From Paracoccus saliphilus (GTDB lineage: Bacteria; Pseudomonadota; Alphaproteobacteria; Rhodobacterales; Rhodobacteraceae): DNA of 64,000 bases. The notes beneath the pieces were generated by a model. That model was given only the letters and a program-made list of their open reading frames with translations. It ran no database searches and was not told the DNA's origin. The position numbers and the translations under genes were made by a program. Below are positions 1-7,637 of the stretch, piece after piece (position 1 is the stretch's first letter; each line of letters opens with the position of its first letter). Location of the stretch: the NCBI RefSeq assembly GCF_028553805.1, contig NZ_CP067140.1:2418001-2482000 (forward strand), written 5' to 3'.

Positions 1-764
1 ACATAGAGAACATGCCCGTTCACGAAACTTGAGGATTCGGAGGAAAGAAACACGCAAGCCCCGACAAGCTCTTCGGTCCTGCCCCAGCGTCCGGCCGGGG
101 TCCGCTTGCCGAGCCAGGCCGAAAAATCGGGATCGGCCACCAGCGCGGCGTTGAGCGGAGTCTCGAAATAACCTGGCGCGATCGCGTTGCAGTGCAACCC
201 GTGACATGCCCAATCCGTTGCCATTCCCTTGGTCAGATTGCCCACGGCACCTTTCGTCGCGGTATAGGGTGCGATACCAGGGCGGGCGAGCGCGGTCTGC
301 ACCGAACAGATATTGACGATCTTGCCCGCACCGCGGCCGATCATGTGCCGCGCGACCGCCTGCCCGACATGGAAGACAGAGGCGATATTGGTCTGCAGCA
401 ATGCCTCGAAGCGTTCGGCCGGAAAATCCTCCAGCGGGGTGCGATGCTGCATCCCGGCATTGTTCACCAGAATGTCTATCGCCCCCTTGTCGTGCTCGAA
501 GTCATCGATCGCTTTTCGGACATCGTCATGCCGGGTCACGTCGAACACCAGCGTAGAGATTTCCGCCTCGGGGACCTCCTCGCCAAGTGTCCGGGCCGCT
601 TCGGTGACACGCTTGGCATCACGCCCGTTAAGGATGACCGCCGCTCCCGCCTGCGCCAGGCCCCGCGCCAGCGTGAATCCGATCCCCTGAGATGAGCCGG
701 TCACCAGGGCCCGCTTGCCCGAAAGGCCGAACATCTCGTGAAGAAAGTTCTGTCCTGCGTTCAT
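1..764 (-). CDS. SDR oxidoreductase, gluconate 5-dehydrogenase-like (C-terminus cut by window edge)
   Basis: The frame is open from an ATG at 764, preceded by an AGAGGT ribosome binding site, to base 1, giving about 254 residues with no stop. It shows the classical short-chain dehydrogenase layout: a Rossmann glycine motif TGSSQGIG near residue 23, NNAG in the middle, a YTATKGAV active-site Tyr/Lys pair, and NGHVLYVD near the visible end, which in this family lies just before the C-terminus. The overall pattern is closest to gluconate 5-dehydrogenases, which interconvert gluconate and 5-ketogluconate with NAD(P), but SDR substrates cannot be read from sequence. It is the third gene of a minus-strand operon after the aldolase and aminotransferase genes, 40 bases after the latter, so oxidation or reduction of a hydroxy/keto intermediate of the same pathway is likely. 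Confidence 0.85.
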   Translation of the reverse strand, partial: MNAGQNFLHEMFGLSGKRALVTGSSQGIGFTLARGLAQAGAAVILNGRDAKRVTEAARTLGEEVPEAEISTLVFDVTRHDDVRKAIDDFEHDKGAIDILVNNAGMQHRTPLEDFPAERFEALLQTNIASVFHVGQAVARHMIGRGAGKIVNICSVQTALARPGIAPYTATKGAVGNLTKGMATDWACHGLHCNAIAPGYFETPLNAALVADPDFSAWLGKRTPAGRWGRTEELVGACVFLSSESSSFVNGHVLY

Positions 765-804
765 CACGTTACCTCTTTCCGAAAAATTCCTGACCAATAC
801 GCAT

Positions 805-2013
805 TCAGCGTAGTGCCTTGCAGGCCCGTTCTATGCGGTCGCAACCTTCTTCAAGGATTTCCTTCGAGGTGGCCGTGGACAGCCGGAAATACGGTTCCAG
901 ACCGTAGGCCGCGCCGTGAATCGTCGCCACACCCGCGCTTTCAAGCAGATAGATCACGAAATCCAGATCGGACTCGATCTTCTTCCCTTCGGGAGTCGTC
1001 TTTCCGATCACCCCACTGCAGTTGGGATAGAGATAGAATGCCCCGTCCGGTTTGACGCAGCTCAGCCCCTCGATGGCGTTCAGCCGCTCCCACGCCCGTT
1101 CGCATCGCTCACGATAGACCTCGACTGTCTCAGTTACTGTGGCCTGGTCTCCGGTCAGCGCGGCCGCGGCCGCGGCCTGGCTGATCGACGATGGACAAGA
1201 GGAGGATTGCGATTGCAGTTTATTGATCGCGTCGATCAGGTCCTTCGGCCCAGCACCATAACCGATGCGCCAGCCGGTCATCGCATAGGACTTGGAGACG
1301 CCATTGACCACAAGCGCCCGGTCGGCGAGTTCGGGCACAACCGAAACGATGCTGCACGCTGGAAAATCTGCATACCAGATCCGGTCATAAATCTCGTCGC
1401 ACAGCACCAGCACATGCGGATGGCGCCCGAGGACCTCACCCAGTGCCTTCAGTTCTTCGGCAGTATACGCTACTCCCGTGGGGTTGGAGGGAGAGTTGAG
1501 CACGACCCAGCGTGTCGCAGGCGTGATCGCGTCTGCTAGCGCCTGCGGCGTCAGCTTGAAGCCCGTGTCTTCGCCGCAGCGCAGGATCACCGGCGTTCCG
1601 CCATTGGCCACGACCATATCGGGATAGGAAACCCAGTAAGGGGCAGGAATGATTACCTCATCCCCCTTTTCAACTGTCGCAGTCAGGGCAAGAAACAGGA
1701 TCTGCTTCGCACCGCCGCCAACGCAAATCGTATCGAGGGCGCATTCGATGCCAAGGCGTGTCGCATAATCCTGCTGGATCGCCTTGCGTAAAGCAACTGT
1801 TCCATTAACCGGAGTATATTTCGTATCACCATCGCGGATCGCCTCTATGGCGACGTTCTTGATACTGTCCGGCGTATCGAAATCCGGCTCTCCCACCGTC
1901 AAGTCGACGATATTGCGGCCGGCCGCCTTGAGATCACGGGCTTTCTGTGCGGCCGCCGTACTGGGCGAGACGCGGATGTTGGTGACGCGACGGGCAAGTT
2001 TGACGCTGCTCAA
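805..2013 (-). CDS. Class I/II PLP-dependent aminotransferase (aspartate aminotransferase-like)
   Basis: A fold-type I aminotransferase of 402 residues from the chosen start. Family landmarks: VGEPDFDTP near the N-terminus, NSPSNPTG in the middle, CDEIYDRIWY, and the PLP lysine in SKSYAMTGWRIGY (Lys about 241). The best ribosome binding site is GGAGGT at 2020-2025, five bases before a TTG at 2013. An in-frame ATG at 2025 starts on that same GGAGG and has no site of its own, and a longer frame reaches 2091. I chose the TTG start. The enzyme would move an amino group between an amino acid and a 2-oxo acid. It lies between an HMG/CHA-aldolase-like gene and an SDR gene in one operon, which suggests it makes the 2-oxo acid that the aldolase cleaves. 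The exact substrate is unknown. Confidence 0.9.
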   Translation of the reverse strand: MSSVKLARRVTNIRVSPSTAAAQKARDLKAAGRNIVDLTVGEPDFDTPDSIKNVAIEAIRDGDTKYTPVNGTVALRKAIQQDYATRLGIECALDTICVGGGAKQILFLALTATVEKGDEVIIPAPYWVSYPDMVVANGGTPVILRCGEDTGFKLTPQALADAITPATRWVVLNSPSNPTGVAYTAEELKALGEVLGRHPHVLVLCDEIYDRIWYADFPACSIVSVVPELADRALVVNGVSKSYAMTGWRIGYGAGPKDLIDAINKLQSQSSSCPSSISQAAAAAALTGDQATVTETVEVYRERCERAWERLNAIEGLSCVKPDGAFYLYPNCSGVIGKTTPEGKKIESDLDFVIYLLESAGVATIHGAAYGLEPYFRLSTATSKEILEEGCDRIERACKALR

Positions 2014-2109
2014 GGCAACCTCCATTGATAGAATTTTCTGAGATCTTCGCGGCTCTTGGCCGCGCACGGATTTCCGCTGCAGCGAAACCAATGCACCCAG
2101 CGGAAAGCC

Positions 2110-2784
2110 CTACAGATCCGTCGTCAACCCTTTGGCTTTTAGCACTGCTTCAAGATTACAGACGTCAATGATCGTGCGACCGGATTTATAGGCCTCTATA
2201 TATCCCGACTCGGCTTCTTCGCGCGCCGCTGATTTCCGGGCTACCTCGGCAGCATCTTCCTTGCGCACAGTAACCAGACCGTCCGCGTCACCGCGAATGA
2301 CGTCTCCCGGACGGATTTCCTGACCGCCGACAATGATGTTGCCGTTTACTTGTCCAAGCGTCTCTTTGACCGTGCCCCTGATACACACGCTGAGCGAGAA
2401 GACCGGCAGCCCCAGCTTGATGAGATCCGCTGTATCGCGAACGCCGGTATCGGTCACGACCCCCGCGATCCCTTTGGCGACACAGGCATTGCCCAAAACG
2501 TCGCCGAAGCTGCCCGCTTCCTCGTATTCCCCGGCAGAAACAACGATGATATCGCCGGCTTGAGCATAGTGAATGGCAAGCTGTAGCATGATGTTGTCTC
2601 GCGGCGCGCTTTCGACCGTGAACGCCGGACCGCAAAGCGACATGCTCCTGTCGATCGGCTTGATGCGGGAACTCAAAGCGCCAAGCCGCCCCTGCGCCTC
2701 GTGGATGGTTGCGCTGCCAAAGCGGGACAACGCCTCCACATCCTCACGAGCCGCGCGTTCGATCCTGGTAATGATATGGGGCAT
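2110..2784 (-). CDS. RraA-like protein, 4-hydroxy-4-methyl-2-oxoglutarate / 4-carboxy-4-hydroxy-2-oxoadipate aldolase family
   Basis: A 224-residue protein from an ATG at 2784 with AGGAAGG upstream; an earlier ATG at 2817 lacks such a site. It has the RraA/HMG-aldolase landmarks: GSFGDVLGN in the middle, followed by the arginine-aspartate motif in VVTDTGVRDTADL, which in characterised family members binds the substrate and the divalent metal. These aldolases split 4-hydroxy-4-methyl-2-oxoglutarate or 4-carboxy-4-hydroxy-2-oxoadipate to pyruvate plus a 2-oxo acid, and often decarboxylate oxaloacetate. It is first in the minus-strand operon with the aminotransferase and SDR. No ring-cleavage genes lie nearby, so protocatechuate catabolism is not supported. 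A branched hydroxy-glutamate-type substrate is my inference. Confidence 0.85.
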   Translation of the reverse strand: MPHIITRIERAAREDVEALSRFGSATIHEAQGRLGALSSRIKPIDRSMSLCGPAFTVESAPRDNIMLQLAIHYAQAGDIIVVSAGEYEEAGSFGDVLGNACVAKGIAGVVTDTGVRDTADLIKLGLPVFSLSVCIRGTVKETLGQVNGNIIVGGQEIRPGDVIRGDADGLVTVRKEDAAEVARKSAAREEAESGYIEAYKSGRTIIDVCNLEAVLKAKGLTTDL

Positions 2785-2880
2785 CTCAACCTTCCTTTGT
2801 CCGATGGGCCGATGCACGGGCTGATCAATCAGCGCCGCACCTGTTCACAGGCAACATAGGAAGGTGGATGTCTGAAGGAT

Positions 2881-2918
2881 AACAGTCTCTGCATCTGATG
2901 TAATCGGGTTTCGCTATG
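2881..2918. promoter_or_regulatory. Shared upstream element, copy 1 (putative LysR target)
   Basis: Within the 237-base divergent intergenic region before the aldolase (-) and biotin carrier (+) genes. The core 2893-2918 reads ATCTGA-N4-ATCG-N-GTTT-N-GCTATG, preceded by AACAGT. The same blocks with the same spacing recur at 11563-11588, 21 of 26 positions identical. Direct observation; the identity of the binding protein is inferred from the LysR gene next to the second copy. Confidence 0.6.
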
Positions 2919-3021
2919 TCACCCCGTTTGTCATCCGAAACGACTCTGACATCATTAGATTCCCCGGATGCTAGGTTGGCGGCAGGACGAAAAACTCATG
3001 TAACGGACATCCACAGATAAT

Positions 3022-3450
3022 ATGCCGATAGCCGTCGACGACCTGATATCGAAAATGCAATGGGCAGCAGCCAGCGGCCTTGCCGAATTGAGCCTGGACA
3101 CCAAAAGCAGCAGGATGACAATTCTGCGGGAAAATGCGTCTGGGCAGGCGGGAACACAAATCCAGACCGAACCGCCAGTCGCTTCGACCGTCGAATTCAC
3201 CGAGGAAAACGCCGGCGCCGGTTCAATAACCGCCCCGCTCTCCGGGATATGTTACCTGGCCCCCGATTCTGGCACCTCCCCCTTTATTTCAATTGGCGCC
3301 CGGATTGCCGAAGGCGAAACGCTTTGCGTCATCGAGGCGATGAAGGTCATGACCCCGGTTACTGCCTCTGCGGAGGGTATCGTCGAGGCAATCCTGGTCG
3401 AGGACGGCGCATCCGTCACGACAGGTGATCCATTGGTGAGGATTCGCTGA
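3022..3450 (+). CDS. Biotin carboxyl carrier protein (AccB-like)
   Basis: A 142-residue carrier. The C-terminal half (from about residue 70) is a biotinyl domain with the canonical EAMKV motif at 105-109, so Lys108 is the predicted biotin attachment site. The N-terminal part and linker are of AccB type. It opens the plus-strand operon and its stop overlaps the biotin carboxylase start (TGATG). With the following genes it would carry carboxybiotin from the carboxylase to an acceptor enzyme. No accA/accD or other classical carboxyltransferase lies in the operon; the KipI/KipA-type PxpB and PxpC subunits are the only candidates, as in urea carboxylase. The start is poorly supported by a ribosome binding site but fits AccB length. 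Confidence 0.9.
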   Translation: MPIAVDDLISKMQWAAASGLAELSLDTKSSRMTILRENASGQAGTQIQTEPPVASTVEFTEENAGAGSITAPLSGICYLAPDSGTSPFISIGARIAEGETLCVIEAMKVMTPVTASAEGIVEAILVEDGASVTTGDPLVRIR

Positions 3451-4820
3451 TGGCAGAGATCGACAAAGATATCGTCCTCATCGCCAATCGCGGCGAGATT
3501 GCCCTGCGCATCATTCGTGCCTGCCGTCGCCTGGGCTTGCGCGCCGTCTGCGCCTATTCCGAGGGAGACAGGGGTGCCGCCTATCTGGACCTTGCGGATC
3601 AGGCGATTTGTGTCGGCCCCGCGCCGGCCATGAACAGCTATCTTAACATCCCTGCCCTATTGGCGGCGGCCGATGCGACCGGAGCGGGTTTTATCCATCC
3701 GGGCTATGGCTTTCTATCCGAAAGCCCGGAATTCGCCGAAGCAGTCAGGGATGCTGGTCTCACCCTCATTGGTCCCAGTGCTGATGTAATGCGGATGATG
3801 GGCGATAAGGTGCAGGCCAAGCGCGCCATGATGACCGCCGGCGTTCCCTGCGTGCCCGGACCCGACAGTGTTCTGAGCGGCGATCTGCCCGAGATTTCCC
3901 GGGTCGCAGAAGAGATCGGCTATCCGGTCATCCTCAAGGCCGCCGGAGGCGGTGGAGGGCGCGGAATGCGCATGGTGCGGCAGCAATCCGAATTGCGCGA
4001 CGCCTATATGGTGACACGGCAGGAAGCGCAGCGTTTCTTCGGCAATCCCGGAATCTACATGGAGAAGTTCCTCGAGAGACCGCGGCATGTCGAAATACAG
4101 GTCATCGCTGACAGTCATGGCAATGCCCTTTGGCTGGGTGACCGAGACTGCTCGATGCAACGACGTCACCAGAAGATGATAGAAGAAGCCCCTGCCCCCG
4201 GCATCGACAGGGATCATATCGCCGAGATCGGCGCCCGCTGCGCCGAATCCTGTCGCGAGATCGGCTATACCGGCGCAGGAACCTTCGAGTTCCTCTATGA
4301 GGACGGACAGTTCTATTTCATCGAAATGAACACCCGTATCCAGGTCGAACATCCGGTGACGGAAATGGTAACCGGGCTTGATATCGTCGCCCTGCAGATC
4401 GACGTGGCGCGCGGCGGGCAACTGCCATATTCGCAGGCGCAGATCCACAGTATCGGCCACGCCATCGAATGCCGGATCAATGCCGAGGATCCCGACAGCT
4501 TCGCGCCCAGCCCCGGTCGGATCACGGCAATGCATGTTCCCGGCGGACCGGGTATCCGGATGGATAGTCATGTCTGTGCCGGCGAAGCCATTCCGGCCAG
4601 CTATGATTCGATGATCGGCAAAGTTATAGCGCATGGCCGAAATCGCGCAGAGGCGCTTGCCCGCGCCAGAAGCGCCCTGTCCGAAATGCGGATCGAGGGC
4701 GTGGCGAGCAATTTGCCCCTGCATCGTGAATTGCTGGCCGATCCCGGATTCCGCGAGGGCGGCGTCAGCATCCATCACCTCGAAAACTGGCTAGCGGCAA
4801 GGGAGAAATCAGATGGCTGA
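3450..4820 (+). CDS. Biotin carboxylase (AccC-like)
   Basis: A stand-alone 456-residue biotin carboxylase, normal AccC length. Visible landmarks: IANRGEIALRIIRACR at the N-terminus, HPGYGFLSE (83-91), the ATP-grasp glycine loop [12 protein letters not shown] (164-175), and the catalytic/metal segment EMNTRIQVEHPVTE (292-305). It makes carboxybiotin from ATP and bicarbonate on the carrier protein. The start overlaps the carrier stop and its own end overlaps pxpB by 8 bases, which implies coupled translation. This is a second carboxylase beside PccA at 21445 and sits with 5-oxoprolinase genes. I therefore assign it to a dedicated biotin-dependent lactam or amide carboxylase, not to fatty acid synthesis; that assignment is inference. 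Confidence 0.93.
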   Translation: MAEIDKDIVLIANRGEIALRIIRACRRLGLRAVCAYSEGDRGAAYLDLADQAICVGPAPAMNSYLNIPALLAAADATGAGFIHPGYGFLSESPEFAEAVRDAGLTLIGPSADVMRMMGDKVQAKRAMMTAGVPCVPGPDSVLSGDLPEISRVAEEIGYPVILKAAGGGGGRGMRMVRQQSELRDAYMVTRQEAQRFFGNPGIYMEKFLERPRHVEIQVIADSHGNALWLGDRDCSMQRRHQKMIEEAPAPGIDRDHIAEIGARCAESCREIGYTGAGTFEFLYEDGQFYFIEMNTRIQVEHPVTEMVTGLDIVALQIDVARGGQLPYSQAQIHSIGHAIECRINAEDPDSFAPSPGRITAMHVPGGPGIRMDSHVCAGEAIPASYDSMIGKVIAHGRNRAEALARARSALSEMRIEGVASNLPLHRELLADPGFREGGVSIHHLENWLAAREKSDG

Positions 4821-5466
4821 TACCGGACTCTCATTCATCGGCAGCCGGGCATTGCTGTTTCAAGCACGTTGTTCCTTTGATTTACCTCATCAGCAACGTT
4901 TCTGGGCGCTCGCAGACGAGGCAGCCAGTTGGGCAGAGGTGCGCGAGGCCGTCCCGGGAATGACTAATCTCACCTTGTTGCTGCACCATGTCCCAACGAA
5001 TGTCGACGATATCTGCAACAGATTGAACAGCCTCTGGAACAGCGGTGTCCGAAAGGAAGTCGCCGGAACGCTACTGGAAATCGACATCACTTATGGCGGC
5101 CCGGGTGGTCCACATCTGGAAGAGGTCGCAGAACTGACCGGTCTCAGCGTTAGCGAGGTCATTCAACGGCATTCGGAACCGGAATACACCGTTTTCGCCG
5201 TGGGCAGCCATGCGGGATATTGCTACCTGGGGGGCCTCGATCCGCGACTCGAAACCCCTCGTCGCAAGGTTCCGCTGACCCATCTGCCGGGCGGTTCACT
5301 GTCGGTGGCGGGGCTGCAAACCGGTGTTTCGGCTTCGGCGGGACCAAGCGGCTGGAACACAATCGGCTCAGCCGATGTCACCTTCTTCGATCCGCATCGC
5401 CAGCCTGCGGCCTTGTTGCGACCGGGCGACCGTATCCGGTTCAATCCTGCGGAGGTGCTGGCATGA
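4813..5466 (+). CDS. pxpB: 5-oxoprolinase subunit PxpB-like (KipI domain)
   Basis: A 217-residue KipI-type protein. It keeps family features in the second half: YLGGLDPRLETPRR, PGGSLSVAGLQTGV, FFDPHRQPAALLRPGDRIRF. The usual segment before the first of these (typically GF.PGFPYLGG) is changed to AVGSHAGYCYLGG. PxpB with PxpC and PxpA makes the ATP-dependent bacterial 5-oxoprolinase that opens 5-oxoproline to glutamate. The same two domains also form the carboxyltransferase part of urea carboxylase. Its neighbours here are both a biotin carboxylase and PxpA, so either reading, or a combination, is possible. It overlaps the biotin carboxylase by 8 bases and pxpC by an ATGA. Confidence 0.85.
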   Translation: MADTGLSFIGSRALLFQARCSFDLPHQQRFWALADEAASWAEVREAVPGMTNLTLLLHHVPTNVDDICNRLNSLWNSGVRKEVAGTLLEIDITYGGPGGPHLEEVAELTGLSVSEVIQRHSEPEYTVFAVGSHAGYCYLGGLDPRLETPRRKVPLTHLPGGSLSVAGLQTGVSASAGPSGWNTIGSADVTFFDPHRQPAALLRPGDRIRFNPAEVLA

Positions 5467-6440
5467 TCGAGATTCTCGCGATACCGCCGTTGGCCACTGT
5501 ACAGGATCTTGGCCGGGAGGGTCACTGGTCTCAAGGTCTTGGACGGGCCGGAGCAATGGATGGGTTGGCACATCGCGCCGTCAATCTGTTGCTGGACAAT
5601 GACGAAACAGCAGCGACGGTCGAAATCCCGCTGCCGCCGGCACGCTTCCGTTTCGGTGCACGACAGGCATTTGCGATTGCCGGGGCCGCATGTGGAGCAA
5701 CGTTGGCGGGCCGCATGCTGCCACGTATCTGGGCGGGAACAGCCGAGGCCGGAGACGTGCTGGAACTTGGCGCAATCACGCAGGGAGCGCGTATCTACCT
5801 TGCACTGCCCGGAGGGATCGACGTGCCCGAAATGTTGGGGTCGCGCAGCACACAGTTGCGCGAGGCCTTCGGAGGTCACGAGGGTCGGGTATTGTCTCCG
5901 GGCGACATCCTGAACCCCGCGAGCGCCGCAGAAATAGAGTTTCCGCAGGGAGGGCTGAGCCTCACCCTGCCGCCACTGCGCGCGCCCGGTCAGGACGATA
6001 TCACGCTGCGGGCGCTTCCCTCGACGGAGCATGACAGCTTTACCAAAGAGGCGCTGCTGGCCTTCTGGTCCACGCCCTATGAGATAACTCGGCAAAGCAA
6101 CCGGCAGGGTTATCGCCTGGAAGGCGCAGCCCTCTCGCGCGAAAACACCGGAGAATTGCGTTCTCACGGGATTGTTCCGGGTATCGTGCAGGTTCCCGGC
6201 GGTGGTCAACCCATCATCCAGCTTGCCGATTCCGCCACCATGGGAGGCTACCCAAAGATCGCTGCCGTGATCGAACCCGATCTGTGGCGCATTGCCCAAG
6301 CCCGTCCCGGCGATGGCCTGCGTTTCGTCAAGGCGACTCCGGCAGAGGCCGAACAAGCCGAGCATGAGCAAACAGAGCTGCTCGAAGATATTCGCACACG
6401 AATTGCGGATTTTCGCGGCCAACAGAGGAGCTGGGCCTGA
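5463..6440 (+). CDS. pxpC: 5-oxoprolinase subunit PxpC-like (KipA / biotin-dependent carboxyltransferase domain)
   Basis: 325 residues from an ATG at 5463 that overlaps the pxpB stop. KipA family features: IEILAIPPLATVQDLGREGH at the N-terminus, GRAGAMDGLAHRAVNLLLDN, YLALPGGIDVPEMLGSRST, and the C-terminal region with SHGIVPGIVQVPGGGQPI and DSATMGGYPKIA. KipA-type proteins form the second half of the PxpBC complex and of the urea-carboxylase carboxyltransferase; the family is also annotated as biotin-dependent carboxyltransferase. The immediate biotin carrier and carboxylase genes make a real carboxyl transfer role plausible. It is separated by one base from the carrier-like gene that follows. 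Confidence 0.88.
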   Translation: MIEILAIPPLATVQDLGREGHWSQGLGRAGAMDGLAHRAVNLLLDNDETAATVEIPLPPARFRFGARQAFAIAGAACGATLAGRMLPRIWAGTAEAGDVLELGAITQGARIYLALPGGIDVPEMLGSRSTQLREAFGGHEGRVLSPGDILNPASAAEIEFPQGGLSLTLPPLRAPGQDDITLRALPSTEHDSFTKEALLAFWSTPYEITRQSNRQGYRLEGAALSRENTGELRSHGIVPGIVQVPGGGQPIIQLADSATMGGYPKIAAVIEPDLWRIAQARPGDGLRFVKATPAEAEQAEHEQTELLEDIRTRIADFRGQQRSWA

Positions 6441-6441
6441 C

Positions 6442-6837
6442 ATGTTCGATCAGAAAGAACTTGAGCAGCTTGTCGGTGCGATGCGTGAAAACGGCATCAC
6501 CACGCTCGAAGTCGATACCGGTGAGGACCGATTACGCCTCGTTCTGCCACCAACTCCCGTCCGACCCGCCGCAATGGAAGAACCGCATATCGCCACGGTG
6601 GCAGCGAAAAGTCCGGCCATCGGCATCTTTCTGCCCCGGGGGGGCGATGACGGGCTGACTGAGTTGGCCAGCGGTGCCGCCGTCTCGGAGGGTGAACTGC
6701 TGGGCTATGTCAGCCAGGGGGCGGTCCGGGTCCCAGTCACCTCCCCCTCCGCCGGCAGACTTGTCGGAGAGGCTCCGGAGGAGGGCGCGATCCTCGGCCA
6801 TGGCGACATCGCATTTGTATTGGAGATCCGCCAATGA
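6442..6837 (+). CDS. Biotinyl/lipoyl-domain protein lacking the modified lysine
   Basis: 131 residues with the layout of an AccB carrier: an N-terminal segment, a proline-rich linker around residues 36-50, and a C-terminal biotinyl-type domain. Aligned by eye on the first carrier of the operon, GETLCVIEAMKVMTPVTA corresponds to GELLGYVSQGAVRVPVTS (84-101), so the biotin lysine is Ala94 and the flanking Glu/Met are also lost. It cannot be biotinylated at the normal site. The reading frame is intact and overlaps pxpA by ATGA, so it is not decaying. A structural, regulatory or scaffold subunit is a reasonable inference. The start is the ATG at 6442, one base after the pxpC stop, with AGAGGAG about 10 bases upstream. 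Confidence 0.8.
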   Translation: MFDQKELEQLVGAMRENGITTLEVDTGEDRLRLVLPPTPVRPAAMEEPHIATVAAKSPAIGIFLPRGGDDGLTELASGAAVSEGELLGYVSQGAVRVPVTSPSAGRLVGEAPEEGAILGHGDIAFVLEIRQ

Positions 6838-7598
6838 AGATCGATATAAATTCAGACATGGGCGAAGGTTTCGGTCCATACAGCATCGCCGACGACGCCT
6901 CACTCATGCGTCACATCAGTTCGGCCAACGTAGCTTGCGGCTACCATGCCGGCGATCCGGTGATCATGGACCGGACCATCAGGATGGCCAAGGAACATGG
7001 CGTCGATCTGGGCGCCCATGTCAGCTTTCCCGACCGCATGGGCTTTGGACGTCGCAGGATCGAGATGAGCATGCCCGAACTGGAGACGCATGTACTTTAT
7101 CAGCTTGGGGCATTGGATGGGTTGGCTCGGCGCGCCGGACACCGGATCACGCATATGAACCCCCATGGCGCATTGGGAAATCTTGCCAGTGCAGATCCTG
7201 ACACGGCCGACGCTGTGGCGCGGGCGGTCATGGATTTCGATCCCCAAATCGCCTTTATCGTCCTGCCCAGCAGTGCGCTTGAACAGTCGGCGACGGACAT
7301 GGGCGGGCGCTGCGTGCGCCTGTTCCTTGCCGACCGGGGCTATCTGGAGAACGGTCAGCTCGCTCCGCGCGGCCAGAACGGCGCAGTCATCCATGACCCG
7401 GAACTGGTTGTGGAACGGGTATTGAGGGTCATCGAAACCGCAGAAATAGATACCTTGGACGGCGCCGTCATCCCGATGCCGGTGCAATCGATACTCGTGC
7501 ATTCCGATACGGCCGGGGCGGTGGAACTGGCCACCCGGCTCAACCGAAGCATTGCCGCGAATGGCGGCATCATCACACCGCTTTCACGGCAAGAATGA
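6834..7598 (+). CDS. pxpA: 5-oxoprolinase subunit PxpA (LamB/YcsF family)
   Basis: A 254-residue LamB/YcsF protein, usual family length. Signature segments: IDINSDMGEGFGPY at the start, SANVACGYHAGDPVIM (about 25-40), HVSFPDRMGFGRR, HMNPHGALGN, and FLADRGYLENGQLAPRGQ. PxpA is the catalytic hydrolase-like subunit which with PxpBC opens 5-oxoproline using ATP. The start overlaps the stop of the carrier-like gene. It is the last tightly coupled gene of the block; an SDR gene follows after 39 bases with its own ribosome binding site. The true lactam substrate here may differ from 5-oxoproline because of the biotin-dependent genes. Confidence 0.92.
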   Translation: MKIDINSDMGEGFGPYSIADDASLMRHISSANVACGYHAGDPVIMDRTIRMAKEHGVDLGAHVSFPDRMGFGRRRIEMSMPELETHVLYQLGALDGLARRAGHRITHMNPHGALGNLASADPDTADAVARAVMDFDPQIAFIVLPSSALEQSATDMGGRCVRLFLADRGYLENGQLAPRGQNGAVIHDPELVVERVLRVIETAEIDTLDGAVIPMPVQSILVHSDTAGAVELATRLNRSIAANGGIITPLSRQE

Positions 7599-7637
7599 AG
7601 CGGGAAACGAAGCCAGACAGAAGGAACAGGAATCAAC

